Source: Rhizophagus sp. LPA8_4_AMF (Eukaryota > Glomeromycota > Glomeromycetes > Glomerales > Glomeraceae). Taken from it: a stretch of 24,315 nucleotides of DNA. A program made the translations under genes and the position numbers. Shown one piece after another: positions 1 to 10,257 of this stretch; position 1 is the first letter of the stretch; every line of letters begins with the position of its first letter. The stretch spans positions 1-24,315 of the forward strand of contig JADRCO010000945.1 in the NCBI GenBank assembly GCA_021464525.1. The letters are read 5' to 3'. Under the pieces are notes generated by a model. It had not been told where the DNA came from and did not search any database. It saw only the letters and a program-made list of their open reading frames with translations.

Positions 1-1024
1 TTATTTAGCACACGGTATCACACCCACCCTGTTTCTTTTTTTCCTGCTTATTTTAGGAACTTAGTTTTTTATTACTATGAAATCCCTATTTGTCACCTTA
101 TATGTCACCGTCCAATAGGAACTATGGGTGAAATTAGTGAAATCCTGCATTTTGCGATGCACAGTAATCTTTTTTATTACAATTTAGGTAAAAGATTTCG
201 TAAAATAATTAAATAACTGATGGGTACAGAAAGTTTATTTTTAACTACATTATTAATTTTTTGTATATTTTGATGCGCAGTTATGCACGTGCATGAAGCA
301 TGCACTGCATGGTATTATGCGCATGGTGTCCATCTCTACACGAGACAATCGCAAGCAAATGACCATTACGGGTGTTGATCATTTCCCCTTTTTAATTATG
401 TGTTTAAAACATGTGAGTTTGCTGAATGATAATATAATCTGAAATCATAGGGAATTTTTTGTTATTGTAACGTGAAAAACTTTTTTTTATCAATCCATGA
501 AGCGAAGAGAGGAATGTGGTTTGATTGAATTAAGGCTGAACCAATTCTTGATGGCGTACCAAATGTTCTTCAGCTTATTGGAAATGCTTTATAAACTTTA
601 TACGTTAACAGTCCAGTCAGTTTAAGAGAATCTCGTTATAAAAGTTGTCATTATTCAACATACTTTAATAAATAGGATAATAAAACTTTTTTAAACCCTT
701 TTTATTTTAATTGTTTATATAGAAATTTTTCATATTTCTTTTATTTTTCATAAGAAAATACACTTTATATTCCTTTAGAAATCAAAAAAAAATTTAGTAT
801 ATTATATTTTTAACCGAAATATAACAAAACTTAAATATAATATAAAGCTAAACCAACAATAATCAAATATTACTATCCCAATATATCATTATTTTGCCAT
901 AAATAAATTTTTTGAGAAATTTTTAAAGAATAACCGTAAAATCCTATTTAGATAGCCGCCCTTTTTCTTCTTACAAAAATTGGTTTTAAAAGTATAAAAT
1001 TTAAAAAGGGGCGTCCTTAACATA
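1..1024. other. Gene-free AT-rich stretch
   Basis: I see no supportable gene here. A 42-codon ORF at 497-625 (+) starts MKRREECGLIEL and has no recognisable domain; I regard it as chance. Positions 49-108 match an inverted copy at 20841-20900 (see that repeat). Around 270-335 there is a cluster of short palindromic words such as TGCACGTGCA and ATGCGCAT, with no clear element boundary. Confidence 0.5.
49..108 (+). repeat. Dispersed repeat fragment, copy 1
   Basis: About 60 bp here align with the reverse complement of 20841-20900. The last 24 bp (85-108) are identical to the complement of 20841-20864, and the rest matches with a few substitutions and a 2-bp gap. The block is built around TGTCACC/GGTGACA words. 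It is probably an end or fragment of a dispersed DNA element whose full extent cannot be defined from two copies. Confidence 0.6.
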
Positions 1025-1147
1025 CAGTGGAGGTGTACAATATTAACATACGAACTGGTCCGAGTTTAGGAGTTATGCACTTGCACGTGATAGTGTTAAC
1101 GTTAAATCTGGCCAGTTTGTACGTTAATATCCGCGTACACTACCCGT
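1025..1147. mobile_element. Degenerate MITE-like inverted-repeat element
   Basis: The left end (CAGTGGAGGTGTACA..., then ATATTAACATACGAACTGG) and the complement of the right end share an imperfect inverted repeat of about 35 bp. The strongest part is ATATTAAC-R-TAC-R-AACTGG, where R is A or G. A TA dinucleotide abuts each proposed end (1023-1024 and 1148-1149), which would fit a Tc1/mariner-type target duplication. It is non-coding. The ends are not perfectly paired, so the boundaries are approximate. Confidence 0.45.
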
Positions 1148-1190
1148 TAAAAAGATTTTCATTAGGATAAAAATAGTAAGCGCTCTGAAA

Positions 1191-1276
1191 ATAAGCACCC
1201 CTGGCCAGAATTATGGCGATTTTGGCCAGAATTATGAGGATCTTGGCCGGCATTAAGTGCAAAAATGGGTGCTTAT
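1191..1276. repeat. Inverted-repeat element with three 21-bp tandem units
   Basis: A perfect 10-bp inverted repeat (ATAAGCACCC at 1191-1200, GGGTGCTTAT at 1267-1276) encloses three consecutive 21-bp units at 1203-1223, 1224-1244 and 1245-1265. Each unit begins GGCC(A/G)G. Units 1 and 2 differ at only a few positions and unit 3 is diverged. The size and terminal repeats suggest a small non-autonomous element. No target duplication is obvious. Confidence 0.55.
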
Positions 1277-3546
1277 ATACCGCAAAATATGGTATGTTTT
1301 TTTTTATTTTACGCAAAAACTATCCCAATAAACAGATCTTATTAACTTCTTAAATTATTTTTTTTCATAAAATTACTATGTTTTCTTTCTTACCTTTAAC
1401 GTTAAGATCTTGAAAAAAAAATAACGCAAAATTTCTTGTAAAATGTAAAAAAAAATCTACCAAAGAGGAAATGATGATGAAGGATACCATGTGCTTTATC
1501 TACTTCCAATTATACAAGAGGTTTGCTGGAATTAGTAGAATTTTCGATTATGGTTTACGCAAATTTTATAATATGATTGATTATATGGTGCAGTTTAACT
1601 GCATTAATAATCTATTTTTTTATCATATTCAAAGCTTTGTAAATTTTTACTTGTTCAATGTTTGACAATATCTCTTTAATATGAGTTGGGTATAAAATAA
1701 AATTATTACATGAAAATACATTCATATTCGAATTCGGATTCAATTATTTTATAATATTAATACGCTACAACAATATGATAAATATACGGTATTATGATAT
1801 GTATTTATTATGAGATTAAATAATAATGCGCATGTCATGTATGTGTTATTCAATGTGAAATAAAATGGAAATATTTATTTTTTTAAAAAACATTATTATG
1901 ATAAAACTAGCCAAATATATTTTGTCATTTATAGCAACCAACGAAAGCCAGCATTATTCTAAATATTAAATGACTTCCCGTTTTTATCATTTTGACAATC
2001 CGATTATATCAAAAGATCTGTTATTGAAGTTGTATACTGAGAACTTTTTCCATTAATCACTTTTAAGAATGTTTTCCATCTTTCTTTAAATCCTTTAGTT
2101 TCATCTTTAAGGGTAAGTCTGATAATATTAGATCTAATTGTTAAAGGTAAGTTGAAAGACATATTATGCGTAATAATTGCTTTGCATTAAATACACACCA
2201 AAAAGATAATTCACTACCTATAATTACCTATAATGACTAAATAAGGCTGAACCTATTCCGCTTATATGTCGGATACAACATTACCACATTGAGAATTAGG
2301 ACTTTGAGTTGACTTTCTTCTGAGCGTACCTCGATTGAGTCTCCTTAACAGTATGATTTAATATATTTTAAATAATACTTTAGCATGCACAATAAACTAA
2401 ATGGATCGATTCTTAAGTTATGTAATTATTGTGCGCAACTAGGCAATTATCAATTTACCCTTTAATTCATGAAATGATAATCTTTATTTATAATAAATAT
2501 AATGATAATAATGAATAACTCTCTAAATAACCTCTTTTTCTTTAAATTTAATCATAATTTATATTCTCCATTAATTCTATATCTTACAACATAATTTAAG
2601 AAAGGGGGCTTAAAAAATAGATCATTTGAAATTCCTAATCTTGGGGTTTGTCTACCTAAAAAATAATTGGAGTGGTAACAAACCAAATAGCAATAAATTA
2701 ATTATAATATAAATTTAAACCTGCTGATTTGGAATTATTAAATGAGCCAGACTAAGTCTTGTCATGGCGCAGTCAGAAATTTAGTCAAATAAATAACAAT
2801 TCATTAGTTGTAAACGTTTATTTATAGCTTCCTAGTAGTTTCCTTATTTGTTCATGCATAATACTGTATATAATATAAACCAGTGTAAATAATTGAAATA
2901 TTTGAATATATATCAATTTTATCATCATTAAAATGAAACAGCCAATTTTTTCATTAGTTTTATGAATAATTTTTAAGAACTTATTGAGATGAATTCGAAC
3001 AAAAATTTTGAATAAATTATTATAATCAGGATAAGGATGGATATTATCTTCCTAAAAAAACTTCTCATATATTTTATACATTTCTATTTATGATGAATTT
3101 TCATAGAAATAATAATGGAAATCATAAAGAAGAAAGCAATCTTTTATAATTTATGTAAGATTGACATTGTCTAAAAATAAAAATACTAATCACATAAATA
3201 TTTAATCGTATATTTTATTCGTTCAAACAATATCCTTTGTCAAATCACCTATTAGCAGATTATGCATTAAATTGATAATAAGGAGACTTTTAAAACACAA
3301 TTATCAGAAATAGAATGATATTACTATATGAGGTATAATTTTTTAATTTTGCAAAACATAATGAAGTACTTTTTAATCAGATTTATCAGATTTTCTACCA
3401 GTAAGACCAATAAAAAGGAACTTCACAAAATTTTTTATCAGATTTTCATGACAGCATTCATGACGCTTAAATTATAGCCTATATAAACAATTATTTTTAT
3501 TAGTAGTATTTCGATCCGGAAAAAACCAATTTTGTAAATCTTGAGG
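1277..3546. other. Gene-free AT-rich stretch
   Basis: Only short ORFs occur, for example 64 codons at 1471-1665 (+). They have AT-driven composition and no domain. About 47 bp at 1625-1671 are similar to 18957-19002 in the same orientation, so this is probably a remnant of a dispersed repeat. A short tandem ACCTATAAT pair lies near 2215-2235. I see nothing else here. Confidence 0.5.
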
Positions 3547-3548
3547 TA

Positions 3549-3725
3549 GGTTAACTCGATTATCAAGAAACTGCGATAATTTTCATAGCTTTCGAATAAG
3601 CTATGAATAATAAATTTCTGATCATTAATTAGTTCATGAAATATTTCAAAATCTGCAATCTGGATAAATTCGGATGGAGGTTTTTATCCGGATATTCGCA
3701 GTTTCGCACTTTATTTGAGTTGACC
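3549..3725. mobile_element. MITE with TA target duplication (Tc1/mariner-like)
   Basis: The left end GGTTAACTCGATTATCA...GAAACTGCGATAA is mirrored by the complement of the right end, GGTCAACTCAAATAAAGTGCGAAACTGCGAATA, giving a terminal inverted repeat of about 33 bp with a few mismatches and a small gap. A TA lies immediately outside each end (3547-3548 and 3726-3727). The 177-bp body has no ORF and contains a hairpin with a perfect 9-bp stem (3583-3591 with 3598-3606). This is the structure expected of a non-autonomous TA-targeting element. The superfamily is inferred from the TA only. Confidence 0.7.
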
Positions 3726-3727
3726 TA

Positions 3728-6029
3728 TGTCAAACAAGATTCAGACCGAAACACTATTTATTAGGTTTGTAATAATTGAATAAAATTATTTAAAAGATTT
3801 AATTAAGTTAAATTTAATATATTAGCTTATAATATAATAATATAAGTTAAATGGAAAAGAGTACTCAATCAATACATATATAGTATATTAATCACAGTTC
3901 ATCATTTATATTAATGATAAATACTACAGCTCTAATGCAAGGGACTTCCTAAAAAGTGCATTTTGTTCTGCCTATAAAAATTGCGTTGAGTACCATATTG
4001 TAATAACTCGTGGAATTTTGAGAATTTCGTTAATTTGAAAAGTGTTTTTTATCTATGATTATTCTTTCCCATCGAGTTTATATTTGTGTTAAGTTGATTA
4101 ATGTGAATTTAACCGCTTGGATTACTAGTAATGTGTTATTCATTACTTCCCAATTATTTTTGTCGCTTGGATATTTCAGTATTTGATTTTGATTGGCTAT
4201 AATTTACACCATATTATCAATAATATCAGATATATTTTGTATACTTTTGTGTAATGAAGGCTGTAAAATATAATTATTTCTGAGGTATTATCAGGTTATT
4301 TACCAAATGACAAGGTTTCAAATGTTTAAAAGATTGGTTCCTCCTTATCATATTCATCATTTGTTATGCTTATTATCATTTTACATCATTATATATCTAT
4401 GTAATGAAACAGTATAATAACTTTTTTGAAATTATCAACTAAATTCTGGCAAAATTAATTGATCTTTGCTATCTACTACTATTTTATGTTATCGTGATAG
4501 TATAAAAAATAATGATCATATTTAATAAAATTAAGACATCATATTTCTTGATTAGTTAAACATCTTCTAATAAAGTTCTTAAAAAAAACCTTCAAGTTTC
4601 TCGTATTAAATTTTAAATTTCACATCCATGCATGACAATTTAGTTATTTGTATGCACACTACACTATACGTCTATATATTTGATTATTATTTTTTTTTTA
4701 TACAATGTATTCAATAATATAACATCTGAATAAAATTCAAAAAATTATGTTTTTTCTTAATGAATCTATTGCTATAGTAGCGAAGGAAAAAATTGTGAAA
4801 TGTAAGAACGTGAAGATAAAGAGTCTAGCAAAACTTGCAGGAAATAAAGAGAAAGTCACCGAAAGTTATTTAAGTAAACATTTGACGATTAACACTTTAT
4901 TAAGATTTATATGTTATTTATTGAAAACATAGACGCGCGATATACCGTAAATTCAAGTTTAAAATGGTGAAATGGAATAAATTACTTCACATCAATCTAA
5001 TTCCCAATAAAATGAATTTTTGTAATACAGATATATTCTACCGTACTATTCTATTTTTAGTTACGTATTTCCTTTTTTTAACCTTAATAAAAATGAATTT
5101 AAAAACATCCAATATTTTAACAAATTTACTTTCTACAGAAATTTTTAATTATAAAAAATGAGTAAGGTAAAGAAAATGAAATTCAAGTAAAATCTGAACT
5201 TGATAAATTAAATATTTCTGAAAATGATTCAAGCTCAGTAAATATCAACCATAAAAAATTGTTATAACCCAGATGATTCGCCTTGCACATTATAATGTTC
5301 CTCGTCAAATTTAATATTGAAGAAAAATATTTTGAAAGACCGGAATAAAATCATAAAAAAATTAATTTTATAATATATAAATTCTATTAGGAATGTTAAA
5401 TTGCTTAATGGTTTCAGCAATTAGTTTGAGTTTGATTAAGTTCAGCTTAAGCTTAAAATAAGCTTCTCAATTGAACTTTAAACTTGTAGTAGATTAATGA
5501 TCAAGATAGTTAACCGATTAAGGTACATCAAAATTGATTAATCAATTAATTTAATCAATTCGATTAATTAACCAGTTAAAAATTTTAATTTTTGGTTTGA
5601 CAAGTTTTTAACACAATTAAATTATTTATAGGAGCTTGAGAAATTTAATTTATTACAAAAAATAATATACAATATTAGTAATAATGAAGAATGATGAAAA
5701 TCCTTCACAAATAACAAACTACATACAAGCGTATTGAAAATGGAGTTTAGCCGCAAACTAGTTTTAAAAACAACCATTTATTATATATCCTTATTATTTG
5801 TTATATATTTAGGATGACTGGATGATAAAAATGTTATTTATAAGCAACGATTGAAATGCATGTGATACATAATAAATGAAAAAATTTATAAAATATGAAA
5901 TTTTAAGAGAGTCATGTTAAGTTATTAAAAAGTAAAAATAGAAAAAAATAAAACGTTTAAAATGTTATATAATGCAAAATTCTATATTAACAGACTAAAT
6001 TCATCATTATTTAGCTAGTTAATAAATCA
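3728..6029. other. Gene-free AT-rich stretch
   Basis: ORFs of 61 codons (4747-4932) and 65 codons (4964-5161) lie here on the + strand. Neither shows a recognisable motif. Codons just downstream (about 5166-5260) read like a low-complexity Glu/Lys/Ser segment, so a decayed gene cannot be excluded, but I cannot name one. Positions 5400-5640 are rich in ATTGATTAATCAAT-type palindromes; a perfect 16-bp palindrome, AATTGATTAATCAATT, lies near 5532. Confidence 0.4.
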
Positions 6030-6305
6030 TTAATCAGTTTAGGTTTTTTGATTGATCAATTAAAAGTATTTACAAAGTCCAATAATTCATACAGATACAA
6101 TTGTTTATTTTATGTATATATTTATATATTTTCGTTAAATTATTAGGAATCAAATAAACACGTAACTAATCATTTTTCGAAAATGGCGCAGCAAATTTAA
6201 TTATTCAAGTTACGTACGAATTTTAAATTTATTTTCTCAATAATTCACAATTTCTCATCACGGTCATTCCTGTTCAAAAATGCTTTAATAATTTCTATTC
6301 AATTA

Positions 6306-6477
6306 TCGCCGTTTTCAAAATGGTGTACGCAGTTTATTTGTGATTGTATATTCGAATACCAATATTCGCCCGGTTTTCATCCATTTTTTGTCCATATTCG
6401 TCCGGTTTTCGTCCGATTTTCGGTTTTCTTTTTTTTTTATTCAAATTTAACTGCGTACATCTTTTTGAAAACGGCGA
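6306..6477. mobile_element. 172-bp MITE with TA target duplication
   Basis: The terminal inverted repeats read TCGCCGTTTTCAAAA...TGTACGCAGTT on both ends, about 29 bp with two mismatches. TA flanks both ends (6304-6305 and 6478-6479). The paralogous flank at about 22117-22135 shows the uninterrupted site: left flank, a single TA, right flank. This confirms both the boundaries and the TA duplication. The interior is non-coding and carries degenerate CGGTTTTC/TTCGTCC repeats. The TA target suggests a Tc1/mariner-type non-autonomous element that inserted after the two kinase loci duplicated. Confidence 0.85.
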
Positions 6478-6701
6478 TAAATTAATTATATGGCGGTTAT
6501 AATTTCCTTCGGATGTTGTGAAAAAAGAGATTTACCAAAGATGAGCTGTGATGAAGTACTAAATAAAGTTATTAAATTCGATACCAATCAATGATATCTT
6601 TTTATCCCCTTTTTTTAATGCATTGTATACTTCAAAATTTTGCCAAATCTTTATTTATTATTTTTTTTTTTTTATTTGTGCATATAGCCTCTTTATTTAG
6701 G

Positions 6702-6743
6702 TAAGTATATTATTATATAATTATTATTTTTTCTGTTAATAGA
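6702..6743 (+). other. Candidate 5' UTR intron
   Basis: A GTAAGT donor is followed by an AT/T-rich tract and a CTGTTAATAG acceptor. The intron would be 42 bp, about 300 bp upstream of the start codon. The paralogous flank keeps a GTAAGA donor and the same TGTTAATAG acceptor near 22446-22490. Conservation of both ends supports an untranslated-leader intron, but 42 bp is short compared with the 61-84 bp introns in the coding regions. Confidence 0.35.
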
Positions 6744-7039
6744 ATTGTAAAAGTGTAACCTAACATCTAATATTTGTTTTTCCAAATCATTTGTATCATT
6801 TGACCAAATGGGAAGCTTCCGATTATATTTTGCTCTGCATTGTACTGTATAACAAATTTATTGAGTAACAGTGTTGTATTACACTTAAAGAAAATGTCGT
6901 AATTATTATCACATGATTTCCAACTCAGAACGATCATCACATATTTGTGTAATTGTTTTGACGCCGCTTCTTTATTTAAAGTAATTAAAGTTCGTTACGC
7001 CAATTTTTTAATTTTTTTTAAAAAAAAAATTTCAAAATC

Positions 7040-9094
7040 ATGTCATCTCAAAATCATGATATATGTAAAAGCTGTAATAAAAGATATAGATATATTCTTT
7101 ATAAATGGTGTAAACCATGTGTAATAAATAACTTAAAAGAAAATTTCACAAACTGGACTAGTGGAAATGAAAAAATTGATAATTTTATTCAAAAAATGCA
7201 ATTAAAAATAGATAATTTTGATGATAAAATTGTTGAATGGATACCTTATGACCAATTTAATATTATTAAAGAAATATGCAAAGATGATTTTGCTAGAGTA
7301 TATTTGGCAATATGGAAGAATGGTTTATTGAATTATAATGATAAAGAAATGAAATATGAAAGAACCCCCAATAAAAAGGTCACTTTAAAATGCTTGAATA
7401 ATTCACAAAATGTTATTAATGACTTTTCAAATGAGGTAAAAACTTATATTTTTTTTGTAATTTAGTCTTTAAAGTACTTTTATTATAACATCTTTTATAT
7501 TAACAGGTTAAAGCATATTCCATTGAACATTATGAATATGAAATTCCTAAAATATATGGAATATCCCAAAATCCGGATACAAAAGATTATATTATAATAT
7601 TTCAAGAACATTGTAATTGCAATGAATGTGGTAAAATATACACAGATATATATTATAAATGGTGTAAACCATGTCAAATAAATAATTTAAAACAAAATTT
7701 TGCAAACTGGACTAGTGGAAATGAAACAATTGATAATCTTATTCAAAAAATGCAATTAAAAATTGAAAGACGTGATGATAAAATTGTTGAATGGATACCT
7801 TATGACCAATTCAATAATGTTAAGAAAATAAACAAAAATGGTCTTTTTACAGCAATATGGAAGAATGGTTCATTAAAATATAGTAAAAAAGAAAGGAAGC
7901 ATAAAAGAATACCTAATAAAGAAGTTACTTTAGAATGCGTGAATTATACACAAAATGTCATTAATGACTTTTCAAATGAGGTACAAAACTTACATTTTTT
8001 TTGTAATTTAGTCTTTAAAGTACTTTTGTTATAACATCATTTATATTAACAGGATATAGCATATTCCATTGAAATATATGGATATATTACCCCTAATATA
8101 TATGGAATATCCCAAAATCCAGATACAAAAGATTATGTTATAGTATCTAATAATAGTTATTGCAAAGAATGTGATGAAATATACACACATATATATTGTA
8201 AATGGTGTAAACCATGTTATATTAAACAAAATTTAGCAAACTGGTCTAGTGGAAATGAAAAGATTGATAGTTTAATTCAAGAAATGCAATTAAAAATAGA
8301 AAGTTTTAATGATATAATTGTTGAATGGATACCTTATGACCAATTCAATAATGTTAAGAAAATAAACAAAAATGGTCTTTCTTCAGCAATATGGAAGAAT
8401 GGTTCATTAGAATATAATTATGAAGAAATGAAGCATAAAAGAATACCTAATGAAGAAGTTACTTTAAAATGCTTGAATCATTCACAAAATGTTATTAATG
8501 ATTTTTCAAATGAGGTACGAAACTTATATTTTTTTTTTAATTTAGTCTTTATTATAACATTTCTTATATTAACAGGTTAAAGCATATTCCATTAAACATG
8601 AACATAAATATAATAAATATGATACAACATATTTATCAGAATATAATATTCCTAGGATATATGGAATATCCCAAAATCCCGATACAAAAGATTATGTTAT
8701 AGTACTTAATAATAGTTATTGCAAAGAATGTGGTGAAATATATACATATGTAGTTTACAAATGGTGTAAACCATGTCAAATAAATAATATTAAACAAAAT
8801 TTTGTAGATTGGACTAGTGGAAATAAAAAAATTGATAATTTTATTCAAAAAATGCAATTAAAAATTGAAAGGTATAATGATATAATTGTTGAATGGATAC
8901 CATATGACCAATTTAATAGTATTAAAGAATTAGGTAAAGGTGGATTTGCTACAGTTTATTTAGCAATATGGAAAGATGGTCCATTGAAATATGTAATTGA
9001 TAAAATGGAATTAAAAAGAACCACACTCAATAAAGAAGTTGCTTTAAAATGCTTATATAATTCACAAAATATTACTAATGAATTTTTAAATGAG
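7040..9094 (+). repeat. Four-unit tandem exon-intron array, period about 534-568 bp
   Basis: The MQLKI codons fall at 7196, 7750, 8284 and 8852, giving periods of 554, 534 and 568 bp. The repeat includes the introns: introns 1-3 are almost the same sequence (71, 72 and 61 bp; the third has a short deletion), and all end ATATTAACAG. Intron 4, before the true C-lobe, is different. The repeat unit is thus genomic DNA running from alphaC to alphaC, not a retrocopy. The units fall into two subtypes: unit 1 has a KDDFARVY loop, and units 2 and 3 have a KNGL loop three residues shorter. Confidence 0.9.
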
Positions 9095-10002
9095 GTATGA
9101 AATTTATTTTTTTAAACTTCATTAAATACTTCTGAATGATAATCATTTTTATTTTTTAATAGGCTAATGCATACTCTATTGATGCCTCTAAAAATGAAAT
9201 TCTCTGGATATATGGGATATCCCAAAATCCAGATACAAAAGACTATATTATTGTACTTGAATATGCAAATGGTGGAAGTATCAATAATTACAATAATAAT
9301 GTTATTGAGTATTACCGTTGGAATGAAAAATTGGGAGTACTAAACGAAATTGTTAAAGGACTTAAAAAAATTCATGAAAATAAAGTAGTTCATTGTGATT
9401 TTCATACAGGAAATATATTAATATCATTTAATGGTAGTTATAGGAGCTCTGGAAATCCTGTTTGTAATGTGTATATTTCAGATATGGGACTATGTGGAGA
9501 AATTAGTAGTAGTATAGATAAAACAAAAATTTACGGAGTTATGCCATTTGTAGCTCCTGAAGTATTAAGAGGAAAGCCATATATCCAAGCAGCAGATGTA
9601 TATAGTTTTGGAATGATTATGTATTATATTGCAACTGGAAGACAACCTTTTGATAATTGTGCTCATGATAGTATTTTAGCACTAAATATATGTAATGGAA
9701 ATAGACCAGAAATAAATGAGCAAGAAGCACCAAAATGTTATATTAATCTAATGAAAAGGTGTTGGGATCCGAATCCGGATAATAGACCAAGTGCTATTGA
9801 AATAGAGAAATTAATCATTAATTTTAAAAACGATGATGAAATTAAAAAGCAAATTAAAGAAGCAGATGAATATAGGAAAACTAATCCTTTATCTATTAAC
9901 AATAGCCAATCAATTCACCCACAAGCTTGTTATACTTCTCGATTACTCAATCCATTTACAAAAGATCTTTCAGAATGTTTAGACTGTATGATTAATGATT
10001 GA
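7040..10002 (+). CDS. Tandem zinc-knuckle/N-lobe module protein kinase (TKL-like)
   Basis: Five exons (7040-7435, 7507-7980, 8053-8514, 8576-9094, 9163-10002), all joined at phase-0 GT-AG introns of 61-72 bp, encode 896 residues. Each of the first four exons ends at the alphaC 'NE' and carries a CxxC-x(10-12)-CxxC knuckle (C9/C12/C24/C27 in unit 1), an NWTSGN block, EWIPYDQF and a kinase N-lobe to beta3-alphaC. The N-lobes of units 1-3 have degenerate glycine loops, and unit 2 has Glu275 in place of the beta3 Lys. Unit 4 is canonical: GKGGFATVY (564-572), Lys602, Glu617. Exon 5 supplies the hinge, HCD (694-696), Asn701, DMG (724-726), APE (748-750) and Arg825. One active Ser/Thr or Tyr kinase is therefore likely, probably cytosolic: no signal peptide or membrane segment is seen. 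The substrate is unknown. The joined frame is unbroken. Confidence 0.85.
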
Positions 10003-10257
10003 ACTAAAGTTAGTATAATTAGTAATTAGTATTATACTTATTTTTATTGTTTCAATCAAATAGTTAAAATTTTAGTTTTAATTTTCTTTTTAATTATTTT
10101 GAATATTAAATTAAAAAAAAATTATTCTGCTTATTCCTTTTACAAAAATTATATTTTACCCATGTTTATTTTATACTATATAAATTTGTATATTTTCTTT
10201 ATTTATTAGGTTAACTTTTTATTCAATATTATTAGAGTCTAGCTAAATTACTTTTAT

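Larger units (their letters stand above)
6030..7039 (+). promoter_or_regulatory. 5' flank shared by the two module-array kinases (copy 1)
   Basis: From about 6030 to the start codon, this flank aligns with about 21845-22719 ahead of the second array gene. Shared landmarks include the CAGTTACGTACGAA-like block near 6205, GAAGTACTAAATAAAGTTATTAAATTC near 6555 (given here as a landmark; it matches around 22193), CACTTAAAGAAAA near 6877 and the segment running into the ATG. Subtracting the inserted MITE leaves about 836 bp against about 875 bp. The region must hold the promoter and 5' UTR. Conservation alone does not locate the transcription start. Confidence 0.6.

Noticed and set aside
1471-1665. 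64-codon ORF
   Set aside because: Phe/Tyr/Asn-rich composition expected of AT-rich DNA, no motif, and it overlaps a short dispersed repeat.
4747-5161. 61- and 65-codon ORFs that could be remnants of a gene
   Set aside because: No recognisable domain, no plausible splice partners that extend them, and composition like the surrounding DNA.
5500-5600. Possible CRISPR-like or terminator structure in the ATTGATTAATCAAT-rich segment
   Set aside because: The repeats are simple AT palindromes without regular spacing or unique spacers, and the window is eukaryotic.
7750-8580. Separate small genes starting at each MQLKI methionine
   Set aside because: The frame is open upstream of each methionine back to a consensus acceptor, and the zinc-knuckle precedes it. 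They are internal parts of one spliced gene.
7495-8857. Three minus-strand ORFs of 60-73 codons (7495-7677, 8041-8229, 8636-8857) with hydrophobic, membrane-like sequence
   Set aside because: They are antisense shadows of the repeated Zn-knuckle/N-lobe exons; they recur with the repeat period and end at the same relative place in each unit.
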